Source: CAWCWN01 sp963799245
Lineage (GTDB): Bacteria; Chloroflexota; Ktedonobacteria; Ktedonobacterales; Ktedonobacteraceae
Assembly: GCA_963799245.1 (NCBI GenBank)
Contig: CAWCWN010000003.1
Location: 1,922,001-1,986,000, forward strand
DNA: 64,000 nucleotides
Direction: 5' to 3'
Positions 6,813 to 15,672 of the stretch are shown here, in pieces. Each line of letters begins with the position of its first letter. The stretch's first letter is position 1. The notes under the pieces are model-generated. The model was given only the letters and a program-made list of their open reading frames with translations, did not search any database and was not told where the DNA came from. Both the position numbers and the translations under genes were made by a program.

Positions 6813-8930
6813 GTGCATTTTTCTGATTTAGGCACCATCGCCCTCTTATTGGCCCTGGCTTTTGCCATCTTCACAGGCGTTGTAGCAGTCACAGGCGCAG
6901 GCGCGAATAAACCCCTCATGGTCAGCAGTGCGCGGCGAGGAGTCCTGGTTGTTACCTTTTTCCTACTTCTGGCTTCGGCTGCGCTCATGCTGTCGTTTCT
7001 CAGCCATGATTTTGGCGTGAGCTACGTGGCCCAACATTCAAACCTGGCCATGCCCTGGTATTTCACGACCGCCGCGTTTTATGCCGGACAGGAGGGCTCG
7101 TTGCTCTACTGGTCCCTGATGCTCTCGGTCTTCTCAGCCATCTTTATCCTGAGCGCCAGGCGTGCGCCGGCGCTTCTCGTGCCATATATCATCGCCACGC
7201 TGATGGCCATTCAGGTTTTCTTGCTGCTGGTGCTGACCACGGTCTCCAGCCCTTTTGTGCGCCTGGCCTCTCCCCTCAAGGACGGCGTAGGCCTGAATCC
7301 GCTCTTGATGGATCCGGGCATGCTGATCCATCCCCCCACACTCCTCATGGGTTATATGAGCTTTGCCCTGCCTTTTGCCTTCGCGGTGGCCGCGATGATT
7401 ACCGGCAAGCTCGATAGCGACTGGCTACGCTCCATCCGCAGCTGGACGCTGGCCTCATGGACGATCCAGAGCGCCGGCTTGCTGCTGGGCGCCTGGTGGG
7501 CGTACCACGTGCTGGGTTGGGGCGGTTACTGGGGCTGGGATCCTGTGGAGAACGCGGCTCTGCTACCCTGGCTTACCTCAACTGCTTTTCTACACTCAAC
7601 TATGGTCCAGGAGCGGCGGGGTATGCTCAAGGTCTGGAATCTCTTCCTGGTGGTGGCCTCGTTCGCGCTCTCGATCTTTGGCACTTTTGAGGTCCGCAGC
7701 GGGCTTATAGGCTCTGTGCACTCGTTCGCCTATTCGGATATTGGCACTTTTTTCCTGACCTTTCTGGTAATCGTGATCATCTTTAGTTCCGGGCTCTTCA
7801 TTTACCGCCTGCCCAAATTGCGGCCCGAGCAGGAATTTGACTCGGTCGTCTCGCGCGAAGGCACCTTCTTGCTGAATAACCTGTTGCTGGTCGGTATCGC
7901 CTTTGCCACGCTGTGGGGAACGCTCTTCCCGCTGATTTCACAGGCCATCGAGAGACAGACCGTGTCGGTTGGGCCGCCCTTTTATCAGGCGGTGGATGGC
8001 CCCCTGTTTGTTGCGCTGCTACTTGCGATGGGCGTCGGTCCTCTGTTAGCGTGGCGGCGCACCTCGACGCATGCCCTGCAGCGTAACCTGGTCATCCCGG
8101 CCTGCGCGGCTGCTGCCTGCGCGGCGATACTCCCCCTGGCAGGTGTGCGCGGCATCTGGCCCAATATCGGCTTTGCCGTCTGCTCGTTTACCGCCTGCGC
8201 GATTCTCTATGAGCTCTGGCGTGGCATGCGGGTGCGTCATAGCCATGGCGAGTCCTATCCGCGGGCGCTGTTTATGCTCATTAATCGCTATCGCCAGCGC
8301 TATGGCGGCTATATCGTTCACCTGGGACTGGTGCTGCTGGCCGTTGGGGTGATTGGCTCACAGTTTTTTCAGCAGCAGCAAGAGGCTGTGCTCAACCCCG
8401 GTCAGTCGATGCAGGTCGCTGGCAACAGGCTGCTCTACTTTGGCAATTTCGAGGAGATAGGTCCAGGAACCACCACCGTTAAGGCGATTCTGCAAATCTG
8501 GCACAATGGTCAGTACGAGGGATATGTCTACCCCGGGAGCGTCTCCTACGCGAGCTTCGCCAGCCAGCCGGTCAGCCTGATTCCCATTCCAACCTATGAC
8601 CTGATCGATGTCTATGTCTTTCTGGTCGACGCTCCCAGCAGCTCACAGGCGACCATTCGCGTCTTTATCAATCCGCTGGTGGAACTTATCTGGCTAGGTG
8701 GTTTGTGCATGCTCGGAGGCGGCCTCATCTGCTGGTGGCCCGCTCGCCGCAGGCAGGGCGTTGTGGATAATGTCTCAGCAGCAGGCGTGCTTCCCGTCGC
8801 AGCGACTCAACCCGCCGCCGGCGGAAGCGCTCGGGCTGCTGCGCAGAAACGTATCGCCAGCGAGAGTGGCGGGGTCGTGCGGTCGAGCCGGTCGTCTCCG
8901 CTGTTGGCCAGGATAATGAGGAGGTCGTAG
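6813..8930 (+). CDS. ccmF: Cytochrome c haem lyase subunit CcmF
   Basis: A 705-residue polytopic membrane protein. It has the CcmF signatures QEGSLLYWSL near residue 90 and the WWD haem-handling motif GGYWGWDPVENAALLPWL near residues 235-252, with conserved histidines in loops on either side. CcmF attaches haem from CcmE to apocytochrome c on the outer face of the membrane. The length is slightly above the usual 620-660 residues because of an extended C-terminal low-complexity tail rich in Ala, Arg and Ser. The start is GTG 6813 with AAAGGAA upstream. It sits between ccmE and ccmH in one operon. Confidence 0.95.
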   Translation: MHFSDLGTIALLLALAFAIFTGVVAVTGAGANKPLMVSSARRGVLVVTFFLLLASAALMLSFLSHDFGVSYVAQHSNLAMPWYFTTAAFYAGQEGSLLYWSLMLSVFSAIFILSARRAPALLVPYIIATLMAIQVFLLLVLTTVSSPFVRLASPLKDGVGLNPLLMDPGMLIHPPTLLMGYMSFALPFAFAVAAMITGKLDSDWLRSIRSWTLASWTIQSAGLLLGAWWAYHVLGWGGYWGWDPVENAALLPWLTSTAFLHSTMVQERRGMLKVWNLFLVVASFALSIFGTFEVRSGLIGSVHSFAYSDIGTFFLTFLVIVIIFSSGLFIYRLPKLRPEQEFDSVVSREGTFLLNNLLLVGIAFATLWGTLFPLISQAIERQTVSVGPPFYQAVDGPLFVALLLAMGVGPLLAWRRTSTHALQRNLVIPACAAAACAAILPLAGVRGIWPNIGFAVCSFTACAILYELWRGMRVRHSHGESYPRALFMLINRYRQRYGGYIVHLGLVLLAVGVIGSQFFQQQQEAVLNPGQSMQVAGNRLLYFGNFEEIGPGTTTVKAILQIWHNGQYEGYVYPGSVSYASFASQPVSLIPIPTYDLIDVYVFLVDAPSSSQATIRVFINPLVELIWLGGLCMLGGGLICWWPARRRQGVVDNVSAAGVLPVAATQPAAGGSARAAAQKRIASESGGVVRSSRSSPLLARIMRRS

Positions 8931-8932
8931 TT

Positions 8933-9475
8933 ATGAAGCAGAGACGTTCCCTGTTGCTAGCCCTGGCGATGGTGGCTATTGTTGCCGCCGTCTGGTCATT
9001 CGTTCTGCTGCGCAATCCACCGCAGCAGACCCTCGATCAGCGCGTCCAGGCCGTCGCCTCACAATTGAAATGCCCGGTCTGCCAGGGTGAGTCGGTCGCC
9101 AGTTCCCAGGCAACGATCGCGCAGCAGATGCGGGGGGTTATTCGCCAGCAGCTGCAGGCGGGTCGGTCGGAACAGGAGGTAATCCAGTACTTCCAGGCCA
9201 GTTACGGCGCTGCGATCGTGTGGTCCCCACCCTGGCAGGGTTTTACCCTTCTGGCCTGGCTTGTGCCCATAGTTCTGTTGTTCGGGGGCGTGATCCTGCT
9301 TTTCTTTGTGTTGCGCGAGTGGCGCGCGCTGCCCCCCGGCGGCACGGCTGCAGAAGATGCCGAGCTGGCGCATGTAGATGAGGCTGAACTGTCGCTGTAT
9401 CGCGCCGAGCTTGAGCGCGAGCTGTCCGACGATGATCCAATTTTTACACGGCGCAGTGGAATGGAGGCATATTGA
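8933..9475 (+). CDS. ccmH: Cytochrome c-type biogenesis protein CcmH
   Basis: A 180-residue protein with a signal-anchor helix at residues 8-25 and the CcmH/CycL motif LKCPVCQGESVASSQA carrying Cys47 and Cys50. A second transmembrane helix follows at about residues 107-130. The family is a thiol oxidoreductase that reduces the CxxCH haem-binding cysteines of apocytochromes and works with CcmF. The start ATG follows the ccmF stop by 2 bases, and its TGA overlaps the next ATG, so translation is probably coupled. Confidence 0.92.
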   Translation: MKQRRSLLLALAMVAIVAAVWSFVLLRNPPQQTLDQRVQAVASQLKCPVCQGESVASSQATIAQQMRGVIRQQLQAGRSEQEVIQYFQASYGAAIVWSPPWQGFTLLAWLVPIVLLFGGVILLFFVLREWRALPPGGTAAEDAELAHVDEAELSLYRAELERELSDDDPIFTRRSGMEAY

Positions 9476-9906
9476 TGCAGCTTTTGTCAATTATTATAAC
9501 CTTTGCCCTGGGGGCCCTGGCACTTGCTTATGTTCTCTACCCATTCTACCGGCGTTCGCCTGGGCTGCCTGCCCGGGCGAAAGAGGGCATTCATACGGCG
9601 CGAACATCTGCTTCCCCGCCTACAGGGGATGCCAGTGCGCCCCCTGGCGCTGAACAGGCACAAATCACCGGCCTCACAGCCCCCGGACAGACGGACCGCG
9701 AACAGGCTGCCCGCAGCGCGCTGCGGGAGATCGAGCTTGACTACCAGCTTGGCAATATCACTGAAGCTGATTATCGTGCTCTGAGGGAAAGATATGTACG
9801 CAGGGCCCTTGTGGCATTAAAGTCACGCTATGAGCACGAACAAGGGCTTGATGAAACAATTGAAGCGCAGTTGAGAGAAAAGAATGACAGCGCGAATTCG
9901 AACTAA
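9475..9906 (+). CDS. CcmI-like small membrane protein
   Basis: A 143-residue protein with an N-terminal transmembrane helix (residues 3-22), a low-complexity linker, and a short conserved-looking region AALREIELDYQLGNITEADY-type (here SALREIELDYQLGN then ITEADYRALRERYVRRA). That sequence is typical of the N-terminal domain of CcmI/CycH. The TPR domain of full CcmI proteins is absent. CcmI-type proteins help present apocytochrome to the haem lyase. ATG 9475 overlaps the ccmH stop by one base. Its 3' end overlaps the next gene by 23 bases. Confidence 0.65.
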   Translation: MQLLSIIITFALGALALAYVLYPFYRRSPGLPARAKEGIHTARTSASPPTGDASAPPGAEQAQITGLTAPGQTDREQAARSALREIELDYQLGNITEADYRALRERYVRRALVALKSRYEHEQGLDETIEAQLREKNDSANSN

Positions 9907-11239
9907 TCCTACTCCAGGCATATACCTGTACAACAGGGTGAGCATATCCGCTGTTGCTGCCCTGCTCATGTTTACCCTGCTTGGCTCTCTCTGGTCTACA
10001 ACACCGCTACTCGCGGCCAGCACTGGCCGCATCTCTGGTCAACTACTCAACGGCAGCAACAAAAATGCGCCCGTTGGCGGGCAGAGCGTCACCCTGCAGA
10101 TGGCCCAGGGCAATAGCGCCAGGGACCTGGCAAGCGTGAAAACCGATGCTAACGGCAGGTATACGTTTTCACAGCTGGCCACGGATAAAAGTATTAGCTA
10201 TGCGCTCTATAGCAACTATTTGGGTGCTCAATATAATTCATCTATTGTGACTCTTGCCGCCAAACCAGTGCAGCAGGTCAATTTGACGGTCTACGATGCA
10301 ACCTCCAGTACCGCTAATATTGCGGTTGTACGCGCCACTATTCTGCTGCAGAAGCCGGACGCTCAAACGAGCAGCGTCAGCGTATCTGAATTGTATATTT
10401 TTAGAAACCTGGAGGCGCATACCTATGTCGGTTCTCTGGATAGCAGCCATGGCAGGCCCAATGCTCTGCTCTTCTCCTTGCCCCATACCGCACGTAATGT
10501 AACGCTGAGCAGCGGGTTTAACGGCTATTCGGCCGTCGAGGTAAATAGTGGCATTGCCACGAATGCCGCCATACCACCAGGCGATTCCCAGTTTGCCTTC
10601 ACATTCGCTATGCCCTACTTTGCCTCGTCTGCATACGACTTTGATTACAAGGCGATCTACCCTACCGTTCAGTTGACGATGCTGTTGCCACCCGCGATCC
10701 ATGGTAGCTCGAGTGAGCTGCTATCCTATGGTCCGGTGAAGAGTGGGCAGAACTCGTTTAACCTCTTCCAGGCCTCGGTCCTGGCCGCCAATACCGAGGT
10801 GCATCTGGAGCTTAATGGCCTGCCAACGAACGCACCTCCTCTAGCACCCGTGGGCTCCACGGCGTCAACCTTTGAGGCCAGTAAGGCCTGGTTGATTATC
10901 CTGCTGCTACTGGCTATGGCCGTTGTTATGCTGGTTACAGGGCTGCTCTATCGCGCCAGGCGCCGGCCCGGGCCCGCTGCCTCCCCGCAGAGGCGCCGAG
11001 AGCAGCGCCAGGCGTTGTCAAAGCCGCAACAACAGCGGGGGAAAAGCGCGCCTGCGGCTGCAAAGGTACGGCCGGCCGCAGAACAGGCTGCAGAGAATGA
11101 GCAGGCGCTGTTGCAACAATTGTTGGAGCTTGATAAGGCCTTTGAGGCCGGCCAGGTGAGCAAGACCGTCTACCAGGACCGTCGCGCGCGGATCAAGGGC
11201 CGCCTGCGTGCTCTCTTGGACGAAAAGGTGACGCCGTGA
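9884..11239 (+). CDS. Membrane-anchored secreted protein of unknown function in the ccm operon
   Basis: A 451-residue protein. It has an N-terminal signal peptide or anchor (residues about 20-46), then a beta-rich domain resembling the carboxypeptidase regulatory-like fold (GRISGQLLNGSN ... TDANGRYTFSQLAT). A large unrecognised extracellular region comes next. A C-terminal transmembrane helix lies near residues 337-357, followed by a basic Ala/Gln-rich linker. A short helical segment ends the protein (LLQQLLELDKAFEAGQVSK), similar to SHOCT-type tails. It is embedded between the ccmI-like gene and ccmA with overlapping ends (its TGA overlaps the ccmA GTG), so it is probably a lineage-specific part of the cytochrome maturation system. 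Confidence 0.72.
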   Translation: MTARIRTNPTPGIYLYNRVSISAVAALLMFTLLGSLWSTTPLLAASTGRISGQLLNGSNKNAPVGGQSVTLQMAQGNSARDLASVKTDANGRYTFSQLATDKSISYALYSNYLGAQYNSSIVTLAAKPVQQVNLTVYDATSSTANIAVVRATILLQKPDAQTSSVSVSELYIFRNLEAHTYVGSLDSSHGRPNALLFSLPHTARNVTLSSGFNGYSAVEVNSGIATNAAIPPGDSQFAFTFAMPYFASSAYDFDYKAIYPTVQLTMLLPPAIHGSSSELLSYGPVKSGQNSFNLFQASVLAANTEVHLELNGLPTNAPPLAPVGSTASTFEASKAWLIILLLLAMAVVMLVTGLLYRARRRPGPAASPQRRREQRQALSKPQQQRGKSAPAAAKVRPAAEQAAENEQALLQQLLELDKAFEAGQVSKTVYQDRRARIKGRLRALLDEKVTP

Positions 11240-11949
11240 CATTCTCGCCATTTTTGAACATTCGCGGACTGAAGAAGAATTTTGGCATGAAACCTATCCT
11301 GCGCGGGATCGACCTTGGCATGGAGAGAGGTGAGTGCGTGGCGTTGATGGGGGCGAATGGTGCCGGTAAGACAACCTTTTTGCGCATCCTGGCGGGCCTG
11401 ACCAGGCCCAGCGAAGGCCTGGTATCTATTGATGGGTTGGATATCCTGGGCGACGCTCAACAGGTGCGTTCGCTGGTTGGTTTTGTCACCCACCAGCCCT
11501 ATCTTTATGATGAACTGACCGCCCTGGAGAATCTGCGTTTCTTTGGCAAGATGTATGCCGTCAAAGACATAGAGAAGCGTTCCAGTAGCCTTCTGCTGAG
11601 AGTTGGCCTGCAAAAAAAGGCCAGGGAGCGGGTGAGCGTTCTATCGCGGGGACAGCTACAGCGCCTGGCGTGGGCGCGAGCCCTGCTGCATTCACCCCAG
11701 CTCCTCCTGCTCGATGAGCCGGATACCGGCCTTGACCGGGAGGGGCAGGAACTGGTGGCGAGCCTGGTACAAGAGCATGCGGCCGGGGGAGGAGGCGTTC
11801 TTTTTACCACCCATCAGCTTGAACGCGCGCTCGACTTAAGCGACACTATGCTGCTGTTGAAAGGTGGGCGCGTGGCCCTGCGGCAGAGAACAGAAACACT
11901 GGAAGCGGATAAGATTTCACGAACCTATGCCGAAGTTACGGCTCCCTGA
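11236..11949 (+). CDS. ccmA: Haem exporter ATP-binding subunit CcmA
   Basis: A 237-residue ABC ATPase. It has Walker A GANGAGKTT at about residues 39-47, the Q-loop in THQPYLYDELT, the signature LSRGQLQRLAWARALL, Walker B LLLLDEPDTGLD and the H-loop in FTTHQ. The signature is LSRGQ rather than LSGGQ, which is common in CcmA. CcmA energises the CcmABCD complex that releases haem-loaded CcmE. GTG 11236 overlaps the previous stop, and the gene ends 7 bases before ccmB. Confidence 0.93.
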   Translation: MTFSPFLNIRGLKKNFGMKPILRGIDLGMERGECVALMGANGAGKTTFLRILAGLTRPSEGLVSIDGLDILGDAQQVRSLVGFVTHQPYLYDELTALENLRFFGKMYAVKDIEKRSSSLLLRVGLQKKARERVSVLSRGQLQRLAWARALLHSPQLLLLDEPDTGLDREGQELVASLVQEHAAGGGGVLFTTHQLERALDLSDTMLLLKGGRVALRQRTETLEADKISRTYAEVTAP

Positions 11950-11956
11950 GGTAGAT

Positions 11957-12622
11957 ATGTTATTTCTTGAGCAGGTAATTGCCATCCTGTGGAAGGATGT
12001 GCGTTATGAATTACGCAGCAAATCGATGTGGACCGCCATGGGCTTATTTGCCATCCTGGTGCTGGTCATCTTTAACTTTGCTTTTGACCTGCGTGTAGAT
12101 AACAAGGCTGCTGTTGCCCCCGGCGCGTTGTGGGTAGCCTTTGTCTTCGCCAGTATACTCGGCCTCGGGCGCACCATCGCCGCAGAACGTGAAAAGGGTT
12201 CTATGGACCGCCTCCTGCTCTGTCCTGTCGACCGCAAAGCCATCTACCTTGCGAAAATGCTGGGAAATATGCTATTTATTGGAGTAGTGGAAATCGTTGC
12301 CCTACCAATCTTTGCGGTGCTATTTAATCTGCCCCTGCTCGCGGGTCCACTGCTGGCCATCGTCTTGCTTGGAACCCTGGGTATTGCGGCGGTTGGCACG
12401 CTTTTTTCGGCCATGGCCGCCGCAACACAGGCGCGGGAATTGTTATTGCCCATACTTATCTTCCCGTTGATTGTGCCTATTATTATCGGCGCCGTTCGCG
12501 CCACCGGCTCATTGCTTGTGCCGGCCGCGAACGAGCCACCATGGCTCGGTTTGATTGCCGCCTATGATGTAATTTTTGTGAGCGTTTCTATGCTCACATT
12601 CGCCTTTGTTGTTGAAGAGTAA
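11957..12622 (+). CDS. ccmB: Haem exporter permease CcmB
   Basis: A 221-residue protein with six predicted transmembrane helices. It has the CcmB-like regions WKDVRYELRSKSMW at the N-terminus and FVFASILGLGRTIAAEREKG, with LLCPVDRKAIYLAKML between helices. CcmB is the membrane partner of CcmA. ATG 11957 is chosen, with GAGGT 4 bases upstream, because it gives the usual CcmB start; an in-frame ATG at 11864 lies inside ccmA. It is followed by ccmC after 41 bases. Confidence 0.93.
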   Translation: MLFLEQVIAILWKDVRYELRSKSMWTAMGLFAILVLVIFNFAFDLRVDNKAAVAPGALWVAFVFASILGLGRTIAAEREKGSMDRLLLCPVDRKAIYLAKMLGNMLFIGVVEIVALPIFAVLFNLPLLAGPLLAIVLLGTLGIAAVGTLFSAMAAATQARELLLPILIFPLIVPIIIGAVRATGSLLVPAANEPPWLGLIAAYDVIFVSVSMLTFAFVVEE

Positions 12623-12663
12623 GAGTTGACTTGCTGTGCAAGTTTTCTATTAGGAGCAAGCAT

Positions 12664-13413
12664 ATGGCATTAGCCAATAAACACACGCGTATGGAGCAGG
12701 CAGGGAGAAGGCGTGTCGCCGGTCGCAAGGCGTTAGCCCCCCGCCTACCCATCGCCTCCATGATCCTGCTTGCGCTGACCGCTGGCATGATGCTGGTCTC
12801 GATTGGGTTGATCTTTCTGGTTGCCCCGAGCGATGCCGTTGAAGGCATTTCGCAGCGTATTTTCTATTTTCATGTACCCACCGCCTGGGTCGGTATGCTC
12901 GCCTTCGGCGTGCTCGCCGTGGCCGCTATCGCCTACCTGTGGAAGAAAGATGAACGCTGGGACTGGCTGGCCCGCGCCTCTGCCGAGGTCGGAACCGTCT
13001 TTATTACCTTGACCCTGATTACCGGTTCCATCTGGGGCCGTACAGCATGGGGGACGTGGTGGACGTGGGACGCCCGCCTGACCACTACCCTGATTCTCTG
13101 GTTTATCTACATCGGCTACTTGATGCTGCGCAGCTATATGGGCCGTACCCCGGCCAGCGCCCGTTCCGGCGCCGTTCTCGCTATTATTGGTGTTATCGAC
13201 CTGCCCATCATCTATGAGTCCGTCAACTGGTGGCGTACCCTGCATCCCCAGCCCGAGGTCGGGGTTCAAGGCGCTTTGCCGCTGCAGGTTGTGCTGATTC
13301 TGATGATCTCGCTGGTAGCTTTTACCTTGCTTTACTGCTTCCTGCTGCTGCAGTTGTATCAGTTAGAAAAAATGCAGACGCTGGCCCAACGCTTACGCGT
13401 CAGCATTGAATAG
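12664..13413 (+). CDS. ccmC: Haem exporter protein CcmC
   Basis: A 249-residue protein with six transmembrane helices and the WWD motif TAWGTWWTWDARLTTTLILW. Flanking histidines lie in YFHVPTAWVGM and in RTLHPQPEV. CcmC binds haem on the outer membrane face and loads it onto CcmE. ATG 12664 has AGGAGC 6 bases upstream; the in-frame ATG at 12631 has none. It belongs to the ccmABCD block. Confidence 0.93.
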   Translation: MALANKHTRMEQAGRRRVAGRKALAPRLPIASMILLALTAGMMLVSIGLIFLVAPSDAVEGISQRIFYFHVPTAWVGMLAFGVLAVAAIAYLWKKDERWDWLARASAEVGTVFITLTLITGSIWGRTAWGTWWTWDARLTTTLILWFIYIGYLMLRSYMGRTPASARSGAVLAIIGVIDLPIIYESVNWWRTLHPQPEVGVQGALPLQVVLILMISLVAFTLLYCFLLLQLYQLEKMQTLAQRLRVSIE

Positions 13414-13426
13414 ATGAGGATGCTCT

Positions 13427-13618
13427 ATGAATTATCTCGTCGCGGCCTACGTCGTTGTCTGGCTGGGCCTGTTTATCTATCTAGCGCTGCTAATGCTGCG
13501 TATTCGCGGCGTACGCACCGAACTGGCCGCAGTTGAAGAACTGATACGCGAGCACGACGACAAGCAACAATTACATGATGGCCCAAGGAATGACGATAAT
13601 TTTACGACCAGGAACTGA
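13427..13618 (+). CDS. ccmD: CcmD-like small membrane protein
   Basis: A 63-residue protein with one transmembrane helix (residues 3-24: LVAAYVVVWLGLFIYLALLM) followed by a charged helical tail. CcmD proteins have this size and topology (YVxxWxGxFxYL-like) and follow ccmC. CcmD links CcmC and CcmE and promotes haem release. The GATGAGGATG region lies upstream of the ATG. The assignment is strong from context, moderate from sequence. Confidence 0.8.
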   Translation: MNYLVAAYVVVWLGLFIYLALLMLRIRGVRTELAAVEELIREHDDKQQLHDGPRNDDNFTTRN

Positions 13619-13635
13619 TAAAAAGGAATACACCC

Positions 13636-14112
13636 GTGGCTACTTCAGAAAAAACGAATTACGCACCGCCTGCGCGGCCAGGCGACATTACGCCGGCCGC
13701 ACGGATGTTAGATCGGCGCCGCGTGGCGCTGCTGCTTTTAGGAGACGCCCTGGCTTTTCTTATCTTTGCCGCCATTGGACGCGGTAGTCATGGTGAAGCG
13801 CATGGCCTGGCTGCTCTACCGCAAATAGCCTTGACCGCCCTGCCGTTCGCCGCCGCCTGGTTTATTGTGGCACCGTTTGCGGGTGCATACCGGCGCGATG
13901 TCGGCGCAAATCCGCGCAATATGGTCAAGCGTACCGTTCTCGCCTGGTTGCTGTCATGGCCCCTGGCTATGGCTCTACGTGGCATCTTTGTCGATCACGG
14001 TATTCCGCCGCTCACTTTCGCAATTATTACCCTGGTCTTTAACACGGGTATCCTGCTGCTCTGGCGCTGGCTCTTCGCACTCAACAACAGCATCAAGCAG
14101 AGATTTAAGTAG
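13636..14112 (+). CDS. DUF3054 family membrane protein
   Basis: A 158-residue protein with four predicted transmembrane helices. Family features of DUF3054 are visible: LLLGDALAFLIFAAIGRGSHG, PFAAAWFIVAPFAGAYR, and KRTVLAWLLSWPLAMALRG followed by the polar ending of the third helix. The function of this family is unknown. It starts at GTG 13636 with AAAAGGAA upstream and is 17 bases after ccmD, so it is likely the next gene of the same transcript, leading into the kinase pair. Confidence 0.82.
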   Translation: MATSEKTNYAPPARPGDITPAARMLDRRRVALLLLGDALAFLIFAAIGRGSHGEAHGLAALPQIALTALPFAAAWFIVAPFAGAYRRDVGANPRNMVKRTVLAWLLSWPLAMALRGIFVDHGIPPLTFAIITLVFNTGILLLWRWLFALNNSIKQRFK

Positions 14113-14114
14113 CA

Positions 14115-14807
14115 ATGAACAGGCAGACGCACAGCTCCTCGTTTCTGCTTCCTCATAGCCATGCAGGTAAGCTTATCGCGGCTGAAGGCCTGGATGGCTC
14201 GGGGAAGAGCACTCAGCTGCGCCTGCTGCAATTCTGGCTGCAGGCGGAAGGCTATGAAGTCGTTGTTACCGAATTGACAGCCTCTAAACTTATCAAACGC
14301 GCGTTGAAGAGGGCCAAGAAACAGGGGAGCATGGATGCCATGCTCCTGAGTATCTTGTATGCCGCCGATTTTGCCGAACTATATGAAGGCGACATCCTAC
14401 CGGCCCTGCAAAGAGGGGCGGTTGTGCTCGCGGATCGCTACGTCTATACCGCCGTTGCAAGAGACCTGGCCCGCGGCGTTGAGCGCGCCTGGATCGAAGA
14501 AGTGTATGCCTTCGCTGCTCGCCCGGACCTGGATATCTATTTTCAGATCGGCGCGGATCAGGCGCTTAAGCGAACACTGATCTCGCATCCGCGCCTGAAA
14601 TATTATCAGGCTGGCATGGACCTGGGGCTGAGCCATAATCCGATTGACAGCTTTCGCGCCTTTCAACTGCGTATCTTGCACGCGTATGAGGATATGTTTG
14701 CGTCCAGCGCAAACGACCTGCTGCAGCTGGATGCCATGCTTCCAGTCAAGGTCCAGCAGCGTTTGCTGCGCGAGGCTGTTGAAAAAGCGCTGCCCGCTGA
14801 ATGGTAA
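14115..14807 (+). CDS. tmk: Thymidylate kinase family protein (first of a tandem pair)
   Basis: A 230-residue P-loop nucleoside monophosphate kinase. The intact Walker A EGLDGSGKSTQ sits at about residues 23-33, and the DR motif in VVLADRYVYTAVARDLARG is typical of dTMP kinases. dTMP kinases phosphorylate dTMP to dTDP for DNA synthesis. An N-terminal extension of about 18 residues precedes the strand before the P-loop. It begins 2 bases after the DUF3054 gene and is followed after 12 bases by a second, more divergent homologue. This copy has all expected catalytic features. Confidence 0.85.
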   Translation: MNRQTHSSSFLLPHSHAGKLIAAEGLDGSGKSTQLRLLQFWLQAEGYEVVVTELTASKLIKRALKRAKKQGSMDAMLLSILYAADFAELYEGDILPALQRGAVVLADRYVYTAVARDLARGVERAWIEEVYAFAARPDLDIYFQIGADQALKRTLISHPRLKYYQAGMDLGLSHNPIDSFRAFQLRILHAYEDMFASSANDLLQLDAMLPVKVQQRLLREAVEKALPAEW

Positions 14808-14819
14808 ACGAGAGTAAGC

Positions 14820-15602
14820 ATGGTAGAGAAGCACTATCAAATCGCTGGCCAGGAAACACTTGCACCCGCTCGAGCGCGTTTAATTGTACTTGAAGGCATC
14901 GATCTCTCGGGGCGTACCACGCAGGTTCAACTGCTGCAAGACTGGCTGGTGGCGCAGGGATATAGCGTCACCACGACCGCCTGGCGCACCTCGCCGCTTG
15001 TGTCTGATATTCTGGCCCGGGCCCGGGCGCGAGGCGGCACGATGCTGCGTCCCCTGACGTACAGCCTGCTCTATTCCGCTGATCATTTTGATCGCACGCA
15101 GCGGGTCATCAAACCTGCCTTAGCTCGAGGTGACATCGTCCTTGCCGATCGCTACACCTATACTGCGTTTGCGCGTGATTCGGCGCGCGGGCTGGACCCT
15201 GCATGGGTCCAGAATGTGTACCATCACTCTGTCCAGCCTGACATCGTCTTTTATCTACACATCGGTCCCGATGAGGCAGTGAGGCGGCGCGTGCTTCTGC
15301 AACAGCTGCGCGTGCAGGTGTTACATCAAGAAACGCCCAGCGGGAAAGGCGTGAAAGGCAGTGACGCCAATAAACGGCGTAAGCACGAGGCGGCGCTGGC
15401 ACCCGCAGGCGTGAACTCACCACCTTTAACGGGAGAGGCGCTGGAAAGTTTCCACGATTTCGAAATGAAAATGTACGCGAGCTATCAGCAAATGCAACAG
15501 ACCTTTGGCTTTACAGTGATTGAAGGCGATCAATCGATTGAGCAGGTCCAGTCCATGCTGCGTCGCGCCATTATGCGTCTCATATTGGATGAGCATACGT
15601 AA
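14820..15602 (+). CDS. Divergent thymidylate-kinase-like protein (second of the tandem pair)
   Basis: A 260-residue homologue of the preceding gene, sharing the DR region (IVLADRYTYTAFARDSARGL) and the overall layout. The P-loop reads EGIDLSGRTTQ, so the usual Walker A Gly-Lys is Gly-Arg (Arg32) and the preceding Gly is Leu. An insertion of about 40 residues rich in Lys, Gly and Ala precedes the C-terminal helices. Loss of the P-loop lysine normally abolishes or strongly lowers phosphoryl transfer, so this copy may be regulatory, may act as a heterodimer partner, or may have changed substrate. The tandem arrangement suggests that the two act together. Confidence 0.75.
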   Translation: MVEKHYQIAGQETLAPARARLIVLEGIDLSGRTTQVQLLQDWLVAQGYSVTTTAWRTSPLVSDILARARARGGTMLRPLTYSLLYSADHFDRTQRVIKPALARGDIVLADRYTYTAFARDSARGLDPAWVQNVYHHSVQPDIVFYLHIGPDEAVRRRVLLQQLRVQVLHQETPSGKGVKGSDANKRRKHEAALAPAGVNSPPLTGEALESFHDFEMKMYASYQQMQQTFGFTVIEGDQSIEQVQSMLRRAIMRLILDEHT

Positions 15603-15672
15603 TGGCTCTATGTATGTGTATAAACTGACAGTGCCGGGCTAATGTTCAGCGATAACCCTGAGGAGCAAGCTT

